DNA from: Pseudomonadota bacterium
Lineage (GTDB): Bacteria > Pseudomonadota > Alphaproteobacteria > SHVP01
Assembly: GCA_022566715.1 (NCBI GenBank)
Contig: JADFIH010000010.1
Span: 1 to 32,362, forward strand
Length of the DNA: 32,362 nucleotides
Direction of reading: 5' to 3'
The position numbers and the translations under genes are program-made. A model generated the notes under the pieces. The model saw nothing but the letters and a program-made list of their open reading frames with translations, ran no database searches and was not told where the DNA came from. Positions 1 through 7,882 of this stretch are shown one piece after another. Every line of letters starts with the position of its first letter. The first letter of the stretch is position 1.

Positions 1-27
1 ACGTCAAAACGCCGATGGCAGGGATTC

Positions 28-723
28 TCAGGCCATCAGTTCACACCACTCGGCCAGGGCGGCTGCGCGGTTCTGCTTGAAGATATCTCGGCGGTTGAGG
101 TGGCGGTCCTGATTGAAGTGATTGTGGCTCGAGGCATGGACGGAGGCAAACTTCTGAAGGGTCTTGATGCCCCTGAACTTCGCCATCGCCCTCTCTCGTC
201 GTCGGAACGGCTGGTGTGAGTTTTCGGCCCGGTTGTTGAGCCATTGTCCACATACCTGACGATCCACGACCCCAATGACTTTCATCGCGGCACCGTACGA
301 GCGAAGTCGGTCGGTCACGAGCAATTTCGGCTGACCGTAACGCTTCATCACGCGCTTCAGGAACTTCAGCGCGGCCCTGCGATCCCGGCGCTTCGTGGCG
401 AAAACTTCGAGGACCTCGCCTTCGTGGTCCACGGCGCGCCAGAGGTAATGTGTTTCACCGTTGATCCGGACGAAAACCTCGTCTAGGTGCCATCGCCAGT
501 TCGAATACCATCGATGACGAATTCGCTGCTTCCGGATCTCCGAAGCGAACATTGGACCGAACCGGTTCCACCAGAATCGCACGGTCTCATGGCATATATC
601 GATCCCGCGTTCGAACAGCAGATCTTCGACCTGCCTGAGCGACAGCGGATAACGGATATAAATCATCACCGCGAGGCGGATCACCTCGGGCGAACTGTTG
701 AAATAACGGAAGGGATTTTGCAT
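28..723 (-). CDS. IS6-family (IS26-like) transposase
   Basis: 231 aa ORF with IS6-type motifs: YPLSLRQVEDLLFERGIDICHETVRFW, WHLDEVFVRINGETHYLWRAVDHEG, VTDRLRSYGAA, NRAENSHQPFRRRER. Distal IS end appears to lie outside the window. Confidence 0.93.
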   Translation of the reverse strand: MQNPFRYFNSSPEVIRLAVMIYIRYPLSLRQVEDLLFERGIDICHETVRFWWNRFGPMFASEIRKQRIRHRWYSNWRWHLDEVFVRINGETHYLWRAVDHEGEVLEVFATKRRDRRAALKFLKRVMKRYGQPKLLVTDRLRSYGAAMKVIGVVDRQVCGQWLNNRAENSHQPFRRRERAMAKFRGIKTLQKFASVHASSHNHFNQDRHLNRRDIFKQNRAAALAEWCELMA

Positions 724-739
724 CGCAGGAAGCTACGGA

Positions 740-1750
740 ATGCTACACCCAGGCTCAAGCCGATTTAGTCTGACAATGCCCACCGGCGCCAGCGGCGGCT
801 ACGCCTTCATCTGCGACACCGGCCCGACCGGCGAAACCTGGCTGTTCAAGGACAACGACAATCCCTCCAATTGGAATGGGTTCGTCAACGTCAACGCAAA
901 GGCCCTATTGGTATCAGGATATGCGGAGACCCGGCGGCGCCTGTTTCTAACACTGGAACACATGGGTTTCCGGATCGGCGCACACGCCATCAACAGAATT
1001 GACTACGCGATGGACTTCCTTGCGCCGAACTTCGAACCAAATCTTGACCTGTTCGTCACCCCGCCGGGGGCAAAGGTGAAACCCTATTGGGGTGACAAGG
1101 AATGCCAGGACCCGGACCGGCCGTCAGCCGTCTTCGCCAACCGACGCATTCAGACCATAACGATCGGCTCGATCAAGGGACGCCAAATCATCCTTTACGA
1201 CAAGCGCCGAGACAGTCTCGACAAACGGAAGTTCTATTGGTTCAAGGCCTGGGGCATCGATCCGAAGGACCGCTCCAAGCAGGTATGGCGCGTCGAGCTC
1301 CGAGCCGGAAAGAAGGAGCTAAAGGACCGCTTTCGCATATCCACGTTCGACGACCTCGAGGCCTCGATCGGCGACGTGTACAAGTTGATGGTTGAGCAAA
1401 TTCGTTACGTCGCGGAAGGGCAGACCGACAGCAATGTCACCCGCCAGGCCCTACACCCGCTTTGGCACAACGTGAGCCGGCACGTCCAGTTCGTCATGGC
1501 CGACAAACGATCCGGCCTCACGCGCGACCAGATTAAGGAAGTCGAGCGCGAAGCGGCGATCGCCAACGCCACCAACATGATAACGGCCTATGCCATTCAC
1601 CTGGGGGTCGCCATGGGAATGCAAAACGCGCAAATCACACACCGACTTCCAGAACTGGTGATTGAGGCGCTTACCACCCAATCCGATCACGACGATGCAC
1701 GATTTCAGCGGCGGTTGAGACGCGCCAGGGAGAGGTTGCATTTCGTCTGA
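740..1750 (+). CDS. Replication initiation factor (Rep_trans/RstA-like, phage or plasmid rolling-circle type), probably N-terminally truncated by the adjacent IS6 element
   Basis: Motifs GGYAFICDTGPTGETWLFKDN, RIDYAMDF, IILYDKRRDSLDKRKFYW, VWRVELRAGKKELKDRF. Native-looking sequence begins around MPTGASGGYAF, directly next to the IS. Confidence 0.7.
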   Translation: MLHPGSSRFSLTMPTGASGGYAFICDTGPTGETWLFKDNDNPSNWNGFVNVNAKALLVSGYAETRRRLFLTLEHMGFRIGAHAINRIDYAMDFLAPNFEPNLDLFVTPPGAKVKPYWGDKECQDPDRPSAVFANRRIQTITIGSIKGRQIILYDKRRDSLDKRKFYWFKAWGIDPKDRSKQVWRVELRAGKKELKDRFRISTFDDLEASIGDVYKLMVEQIRYVAEGQTDSNVTRQALHPLWHNVSRHVQFVMADKRSGLTRDQIKEVEREAAIANATNMITAYAIHLGVAMGMQNAQITHRLPELVIEALTTQSDHDDARFQRRLRRARERLHFV

Positions 1751-1807
1751 CGGCTCTCGAGCGGTAGTTTGAATTCTTTAGAAATTGGCACACTCGGCCC
1801 AATGCCG

Positions 1808-2388
1808 CTACAGGCGCAAAATTTCCGACGGTTCAAACCAGCCATTGCGAACAACTGCAGACTCAAGCTGATCTGGAGCACTGGTGTATGCCATGAGTGC
1901 GAGACTTTGCTTGGTGCGCGTGCAGGTCACGTAAAGAAGCCGGCGGGTTCTGTCGATGCCGGTTTCTTCGTCCTGGGCGATCTCAATTTTATCACCATCC
2001 GAAAGGGGCGTCGCACCGAAGAACTTTTCGTAGGAGAACAAAAATCCCCTCGCTTCGCTATCGTCCATGACGACAAGGACGCGATCAAATTCGAGACCTT
2101 TCACTCCCTGGTGGGTGCTAAAAGCGCCAACATCGGCAACGTACTCAGCATAGGGTCCAATCTGACCATAACGTGATTCGAGAAAGTCACGCCAGGCTCT
2201 AAGGCTCGCCGGCGACACCTCGACATTCGCTTCTTCTTCAGCCTCTACACCCACCGATTCGACCTCCGCCTCCTCAGCTGTACCCAAAAACGGTTGGAGA
2301 CTCTCGGGAATTTCGAACAATCCGTGAGCTCCAACGCACTCCAAAACGTTCATGAAAGTCGTCGCCGGATCAGTCGCATCAATGCTTA
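1808..2388 (-). pseudogene. UvrD-like helicase C-terminal fragment, interrupted by IS5-family element
   Basis: FSTHQGVKGLEFDRVLVVMDDSEARGFLFSYEKFFG and DRTRRLLYVTCTRTKQSLALMAYT match the UvrD_C helicase region. The frame stays open to the IS boundary at 2388 and no N-terminal ATPase half is present. Confidence 0.75.
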
Positions 2389-3358
2389 GTGTCCGTCCGG
2401 GGACTTTATGAGTCGGACGAATCGGTTAGCCGATGGCCCCTCTTGAAGGGCTGGATCACCTGTGATTCTCTGGCGGTACCGAATTCCCTCTTGAGGTGCC
2501 CCATGTGGACCGCCGAAAACCGCCCGCGCTACAACCGCGACACGCTGCGCTATCCGAGCGACCTGACCGATGCGGAATGGGCGCTGATCCAGCCGCTGAT
2601 CCCGCCGGGCAAGTCCGGCGGCGGCAAACGGCGCGTCGATATCCGCGAGGTGGTCAACGGCGTGATGTACTTGCTCAGCACCGGCTGTCAGTGGCGCGCG
2701 CTGCCCAAGGACCTGCCGCCCAGAAGCACCGTGCACGATTACCTCGGCCTGTGGAACTGGGATGGTACGCTCGATCGCATCCATCATGCGCTCTACCTCA
2801 AGTGTCGCGAGAAGGCGGGGCGCGAAGCCAGCCCCACGGCCTGCATCATCGATAGCCAAAGCGTGAAAAGCGTCGAAAAAGGGGGGTCCGCATTGACCCG
2901 GCCGGCTTCGACGCGGGCAAGCTGATCAAGGGCAAGAAGCGCCATGTCCTGGTCGACACGCAGGGCTTGCTGTTGGGCGGCATCGTCACCGCCGCCGACA
3001 TTCAGGATCGCGACGGCGGCCTCGCTCTGCTGGCGACAATGTTCGGTCTGTTTCCCTTTCTCGGGAAATTGTTCGCCGACAGCGCCTATCAAGGGCCGAT
3101 CTTTCACGGCGCCTTGGCCCGCGTCCTGCCCCACATCGAAATCGAGATCGTCAAACGATCCGATCGGGTCAAGGGCTTCGTCGTCCAGCCCAGGCGTTGG
3201 GTGGTCGAACGCACCATCGCCTGGCTCAACCGCTGCCGGCGATTGGCCAAGGACTGGGAAAACCTCAACCGCAACGCGGTCGCCTTCCTCAAGCTCGCGT
3301 CCATCCGCCTCATGCTCCGAAAACTCTGTAATCCTTCATAAAGTCCCCGGACGGACTC
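2389..3358 (+). mobile_element. Complete IS5-family insertion sequence (about 970 bp)
   Basis: Terminal inverted repeats: left GTGTCCGTCCGGGGACTTTATGA, right (revcomp) GAGTCCGTCCGGGGACTTTATGA, one mismatch; flanked by TA at 2387-2388 and 3359-3360; encloses the transposase. Confidence 0.92.
2503..3341 (+). CDS. IS5-family transposase in two frames (candidate -1 frameshift near 2876-2887)
   Basis: ORF A MWTAENRPRYNRDTLRYPSDLTDAEWALIQPLIPP...SVKSVEKGG joins in the -1 frame to IDPAGFDAGKLIKGKKRHVLVDTQG...LFADSAYQGP...VVERTIAWLNRCRRL. Confidence 0.88.
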
Positions 3359-3402
3359 TAAGACAAAATGTAGCTGACCACGTGGCCGTGCCAGAAGATG
3401 CA

Positions 3403-3564
3403 ATGCGTTCCTACGAGCACGAAATCGGCCAGATTAGAGGTTGGCCCTTTAAGGCCATCAGAGCTTTGACCGGCGTGGCCTTTCTTTGCTTTATTGCGGG
3501 TGTCGCGGTCGGTTTTTTGTGGACGCTACCGTCGCTCAGTGGAGCGATCCAGCCCTTGCGTTGA
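3403..3564 (+). CDS. Small single-TM hypothetical protein (53 aa)
   Basis: MRSYEHEIGQIRGWPFKAIRALTGVAFLCFIAGVAVGFLWTLPSLSGAIQPLR; one hydrophobic segment; no homologue recognised. Confidence 0.25.
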   Translation: MRSYEHEIGQIRGWPFKAIRALTGVAFLCFIAGVAVGFLWTLPSLSGAIQPLR

Positions 3565-3721
3565 ATTGATTAGCAGTGAGATCACGATGGATGTGGCATG
3601 GCGTCGGCGCTCGGGGTGGTCGGGGCTAGGAAATAAGGCCTCAAAAGGCCCGTTTCAGCGCCGCTTATTACCCAAAAAATACCTAAATTTTGGGCTGCCG
3701 TCCTGAGACCCGCAGAAACGC

Positions 3722-3797
3722 TGGCGTCCCCTAGGGGACTCGAACCCCTGTTTTCGGCGTGAGAGGCCGATGTCCTGGACCGCTAGACGAAGGGGAC
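3722..3797 (-). tRNA. tRNA-Glu (anticodon CTC)
   Basis: Reverse complement GTCCCCTTCGTCTAGCGGTCCAGGACATCGGCCTCTCACGCCGAAAACAGGGGTTCGAGTCCCCTAGGGGACGCCA folds as a cloverleaf; anticodon loop CTCTCAC; encoded CCA. Confidence 0.97.
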
Positions 3798-3927
3798 CGG
3801 CGCCGCCCCTGAGATAGCGGGGGCGCGAGCCCGGAGTCAAGGGGCGCGGGCGGCGGGCCGAGGGGGCGGCTGGGGCGCTGGCTGAGTCCGCCGCCACCAG
3901 CCCCCGTGGCGCTAGCGGGCCTTTGCG

Positions 3928-4974
3928 CTAACTGGCCTCCGCTTTTGCCGCTGTCTGGGCCGACGCAATAAAGGCGTCGAGTTCGCTCGCGTCGGTGTTG
4001 AAGGCGGTGACGAAGCGCGCCACCGAGTCCTCGGGGTCACCCCACAGGCCGACCGCGTGGCCCTCGGCCCGGAGCGCGCGCACGACGGCGGGCGGCAGGT
4101 GGATGAAAATCTCGTTCGCCTCGACCGGATGGCAGAGGCGCGCGCCGGGAATCGCGCTCAACCCCTCGGACAGGCGCCGCGCCATGGCGTTGGCGTGCTC
4201 CGCGTTGCGCCGCCACAGGCCGTCTGCCAGGTACGCCTCGAGCTGCGCCGAGAAAAACCGCATCTTGGAGAGCAGATGGCCCGCGCGCTTGCGCCGGAAC
4301 AGGATGGTCTCGGCGTACTCCGGCTTGAAGAACACCAGGGCCTCGGCCGCGACCGCGCCGTTCTTGGTGGCGCCGAACGACATCACGTCGATCCCGGCGC
4401 GCCAGGTCACGTCGGCGAAGGAGCAGCCAAGGTGTACGACCGAATTGGCGATGCGCGCGCCGTCCAGGTGCGTGACGAGCCCGTGACCGTGCGCGATCCC
4501 GCACAGGGCGGCGACCTCGTCCGGCGTATAGGTGGTGCCGAATTCGGTGGCCTGGGCGAGGCTGACCGCGGCGGGTTGGGCGTTGTGCTCGGCGTGCGGG
4601 GTCGCCGTGGCGATGGCCGTTTCCAGAACGTCCGCGTCGATCTTGCCGCCGGCGCCCGGCAGGGGCACGACGCGCGCGCCGCCCGTGTAGAACTCGGGCG
4701 CGTTGCATTCGTCGACGGCGACGTGCGAGTTCTCATGGCAGTAGATGGCGCCGTAGGGCGGCGCCATGACGGACAACGAAAGCGCGTTCGCCGCGGTGCC
4801 GGTCGCCACCGGAAACACCCGCACCGGCGTTTCGAAGAGCTCGGAGAAGGCGCCGTCGAGCCGCGCCGTAATTTCGTCCGCGCCGTAGGACTCCGCCGTC
4901 CCAACATTCGCGCGCACGATGGCGTCGATGATTTCGGGCGAGGCCCCGGTTACGTTGTCGCTGCCTAGGTTCAT
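3928..4974 (-). CDS. ltaE: Low-specificity L-threonine aldolase (beta-eliminating lyase family)
   Basis: MNLGSDNVTGASPEI, ENSHVAVDECNAPEF, THLDGARIANS, DVMSFGATKNGA PLP-lysine region. Confidence 0.9.
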   Translation of the reverse strand: MNLGSDNVTGASPEIIDAIVRANVGTAESYGADEITARLDGAFSELFETPVRVFPVATGTAANALSLSVMAPPYGAIYCHENSHVAVDECNAPEFYTGGARVVPLPGAGGKIDADVLETAIATATPHAEHNAQPAAVSLAQATEFGTTYTPDEVAALCGIAHGHGLVTHLDGARIANSVVHLGCSFADVTWRAGIDVMSFGATKNGAVAAEALVFFKPEYAETILFRRKRAGHLLSKMRFFSAQLEAYLADGLWRRNAEHANAMARRLSEGLSAIPGARLCHPVEANEIFIHLPPAVVRALRAEGHAVGLWGDPEDSVARFVTAFNTDASELDAFIASAQTAAKAEAS

Positions 4975-5007
4975 GTTTAGCTACTCTCCATCTGCGGCCT
5001 TCGCCGC

Positions 5008-5499
5008 TTAGCGCAAACCAGCCCCCGCCAGGGCCGCGCGCGACTCGTAGGGCCGCCAGTCGCTGGTGCGGAGCGGCACCTGACTGAACCGCATCGTCCC
5101 CCCTTCGGTCACCAGCACATGCGCGCTAGTGTGCACCGCCTGGCCGCCGATCACCGAGGTCACGAGCCACACGAGATCGGGCTCCCAGGCCGCCTCCAGA
5201 TCGGTCCGCGAGGGCTGAGCGCCCGAATTGGGGTGCGAATGAAATAGCCCGATCACCCGCTCCGGTCCGCCGCGCAGGTCCTTTTGCAGGCGCAGGTGCA
5301 GCGCCGGGTCGACTTCGAAGTGCGACCGGGTGTCGCCCTCGGCGACGTTGGCGCTCGGTTCGACCCGGGACACGGTGACGCCGCGCGCCGCATCCCCGGA
5401 GCCGTCACGGCCGACCAGAAGGCCGCAGGCCTCGCTGGGGTACGCGGCTTCACAGAGATCGACGATCCGCCGCAGATCGGAAGAGGTCACGACGATCAT
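5008..5499 (-). CDS. JAMM/MPN (M67) family metalloprotease-like protein
   Basis: AYPSEACGLLVG and HSHPNSGAQPSRTDLEAAW (JAMM motif). Confidence 0.88.
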   Translation of the reverse strand: MIVVTSSDLRRIVDLCEAAYPSEACGLLVGRDGSGDAARGVTVSRVEPSANVAEGDTRSHFEVDPALHLRLQKDLRGGPERVIGLFHSHPNSGAQPSRTDLEAAWEPDLVWLVTSVIGGQAVHTSAHVLVTEGGTMRFSQVPLRTSDWRPYESRAALAGAGLR

Positions 5500-5885
5500 G
5501 GTTGGGGAACGAGGGTCACCGTCCCGGCCCTACGGCCCGTCGCCTGATCGACCAGAACCAGGCGCTCGCCGCCGTCGGGCCCTCTGTAGCGCAACACGAT
5601 CTGGCCGCCGCCTACCGTCACCTCCAGCAACTCGCCCGCCGGCACCGCGACCTCGGTGCGGAAATCCCCGGCGCCGAAATCCCCGGCGCCGAAATCCGCG
5701 GTACGCACATCCCCGGTTTGGCCGGCGGAATCCCGGGCGCGAGTGTAAATGGTAACGGCAACGAAGATGAACCCCGCGACGATGACGAGACCCATCAAAA
5801 TGACCACGGTCTTGAGCACGCGAAAGGACGGCGCAGCTTCTATACTTGCGTCATCCTGGTTTTGATTTTCACCGCGAACGGACAT
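5496..5885 (-). CDS. DUF6476-like single-TM membrane protein
   Basis: FRVLKTVVILMGLVIVAGFIFVAVTIYTRA TM segment followed by a C-terminal beta-rich region; family name from recall. Confidence 0.6.
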   Translation of the reverse strand: MSVRGENQNQDDASIEAAPSFRVLKTVVILMGLVIVAGFIFVAVTIYTRARDSAGQTGDVRTADFGAGDFGAGDFRTEVAVPAGELLEVTVGGGQIVLRYRGPDGGERLVLVDQATGRRAGTVTLVPQP

Positions 5886-6879
5886 GGTCGGCAAAACCGC
5901 GAATAAAAAAAGCGGCGAACGGGTTCACCGCGTGGTGATCGGCGCGGACAGCGCGGGCACGCGCCTGGACAAAGCCCTCGCGGCGGCCCTGACCAGCCTC
6001 TCGCGGTCGCGCATCAAGGGATTGGTGCAGGCGGGCTGCGTCCAGGCGGACGGCGCGACGATAACGGACCCCTCTTATGGGGTCAAACCGGGTCAGACCC
6101 TGATCCTGATCGAGCCCGCCGCCGTCGACGCGGTCCCGGCGCCGCAGGAGCTCGCGCTCCATATCCTCCATGAAGACGCCCATCTCGTCGTCCTCGATAA
6201 ACCGGCGGGCCTGGTGGTTCATCCCGCGCCCGGCAACCCCGACCGCACCCTGGTCAACGCCCTGATCGCCCATTGCGGAGACAGCTTGTCGGGTATCGGC
6301 GGTGTGCGGCGCCCCGGCATCGTACACCGGCTCGATAAGGACACCAGCGGCCTGATGGTGGTTGCCAAGACGGACACGGCCCACCGGGGCCTGGCGCGGC
6401 AATTCGCCGCGCGTGAGGTCGAGCGCGCCTATTTGGCCCTGGTTTGGGGTATACCGTCCCCAAGGCGCGGGGAGATCAGTGGCAACATCGGCCGCAATCG
6501 CGCAAACCGCAAGAAAATGGCGGTGGTCGGGAGGGGTGGTAAACCCGCTCTAACTAGGTATACTGTCCTAAAGACGTTCGGGGAGACCGCCTCCCAGGTT
6601 GAATGCCGCCTGACGACGGGCCGGACCCACCAGATTCGAGTTCATTTAGCGGCAAAGGGCCATCCAGTGATCGGGGACTTGGTGTATGGACGGAGCCGCC
6701 GGAAGGGCCTCAAGGACCTTCCAGGGGGTGTTCAGGAAGCCCTCACGGGACTTCACAGGCAAGCGCTTCACGCCCGTTTGATTGGCTTCACCCACCCAGA
6801 AACCGCAGAATACCTGAAGTTTGAAAGTGAACTCCCGCCGGATATTAACCATTTGTTGATAAATTTGGCGCTCATATGA
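5884..6879 (+). CDS. rluD: RluD/RluA-family 23S rRNA pseudouridine synthase
   Basis: S4-like N-terminus (TRLDKALAAALTSLSRSRIKGLVQAGCV), catalytic GIVHRLDKDTSGLMVVAKT, GRTHQIRVHLAAKGHPVIGD. Confidence 0.93.
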   Translation: MVGKTANKKSGERVHRVVIGADSAGTRLDKALAAALTSLSRSRIKGLVQAGCVQADGATITDPSYGVKPGQTLILIEPAAVDAVPAPQELALHILHEDAHLVVLDKPAGLVVHPAPGNPDRTLVNALIAHCGDSLSGIGGVRRPGIVHRLDKDTSGLMVVAKTDTAHRGLARQFAAREVERAYLALVWGIPSPRRGEISGNIGRNRANRKKMAVVGRGGKPALTRYTVLKTFGETASQVECRLTTGRTHQIRVHLAAKGHPVIGDLVYGRSRRKGLKDLPGGVQEALTGLHRQALHARLIGFTHPETAEYLKFESELPPDINHLLINLALI

Positions 6880-6891
6880 TAGTTAGGTTGT

Positions 6892-6919
6892 TTGTCCGAC
6901 TAATTTAGTCAGGTATGCT
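6892..6919 (+). promoter_or_regulatory. Candidate sigma-70-type promoter of rpoH (TTGTCC - N16 - TATGCT)
   Basis: Hexamer match only, by eye. Confidence 0.35.
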
Positions 6920-6946
6920 TGATTTAGACGTAGGGAGGACCCACGT

Positions 6947-6975
6947 ATTGGCACTCGTGGGAGGAGAGTGCCAAT
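6947..6975 (+). promoter_or_regulatory. CIRCE element (HrcA operator) upstream of rpoH
   Basis: ATTGGCACTC-N9(GTGGGAGGA)-GAGTGCCAAT: perfect 10-bp arms with the exact N9 spacing; CIRCE consensus is TTAGCACTC-N9-GAGTGCTAA. Confidence 0.88.
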
Positions 6976-7003
6976 ATCCTCGACACTAACACTGAGAGAT
7001 TCC

Positions 7004-7882
7004 ATGGCGCGCACATCGATACCAACAATTTCCGAAGGGGGCCTGTCCCGCTACCTGCAGGAGATCCGCAAGTTCCCGATGCTGGAACCGGAGCAGGAGT
7101 ACATGCTCGCCAAGCGTTGGCGCGAGCATAACGACACCGAGGCCGCCCACACCCTGGTCACCAGCCACCTGCGGCTCGTCGCGAAGATCGCCACGGGCTA
7201 CCGCGGCTATGGTCTGCCGCTGAGCGAGCTCATCTCCGAAGGCAACGTCGGCATGATGCAGGCGGTCAAGCGCTTCGACCCGGAGCGCGGCTTTCGTCTG
7301 GCGACTTACGCGATGTGGTGGATCCGCGCGTCGATCCAGGAGTACATCCTGCATTCCTGGTCCCTCGTGAAGATGGGCACCACGGCCGCGCAGAAGAAGT
7401 TGTTCTTCAACCTGCGTAAGCTCAAGGGGAAGATACACGCCATCGAGGAAGGCGACCTTCACCCCGACCACGTGACCACGATCGCCACGACGCTCAATGT
7501 TTCGGAGACCGACGTCATCAACATGAACCGCCGGCTCGCCGCGGGGGATCACTCCCTCAACGCGCCGATGCGGGTCGATGGCGACGGCGAGTGGATCGAC
7601 TGGCTGGTCGACGACTCCCCGAACCAGGAGACCACCCTGGCCGAGTCGGAGGAACTGCAAGGACGCCGCGCGCTTCTAGCGGACGCCATGAAGGGCCTCA
7701 ACGACCGCGAACGCCATATCCTGACCGAACGGCGCCTCAAGGAAGAGCCCTCGACCCTCGAGGACCTGAGCAAGGAATACGATATCAGCCGCGAACGCGT
7801 GCGGCAGATCGAGGTCCGCGCCTTCGAGAAACTCCAGAAAGCCATGAGAAACTCGGCGTTGGAAAAGCGGCTCAGTTCCTAG
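7004..7882 (+). CDS. rpoH: RNA polymerase heat-shock sigma factor RpoH (sigma-32)
   Basis: [69 protein letters not shown]-type region 2, [10 protein letters not shown] RpoH box, region 4 [18 protein letters not shown]. The ORF track start (GTG 6968) overlaps the CIRCE arm; ATG 7004 preferred. Confidence 0.95.
   Translation: [292 protein letters not shown]

Noticed and set aside
3640-3700. AT-rich inverted repeats (CCCAAAA...TTTTGGG, GGCC-tcaaaa-GGCC) considered as an att site
   Set aside because: Position 3' of tRNA-Glu is better explained by a tRNA transcription terminator; no matching second copy seen.
6968-7003. GTG start of rpoH at 6968
   Set aside because: Overlaps the right arm of the CIRCE operator; ATG 7004 ([13 protein letters not shown]) fits RpoH N-termini better, though its Shine-Dalgarno is weak.
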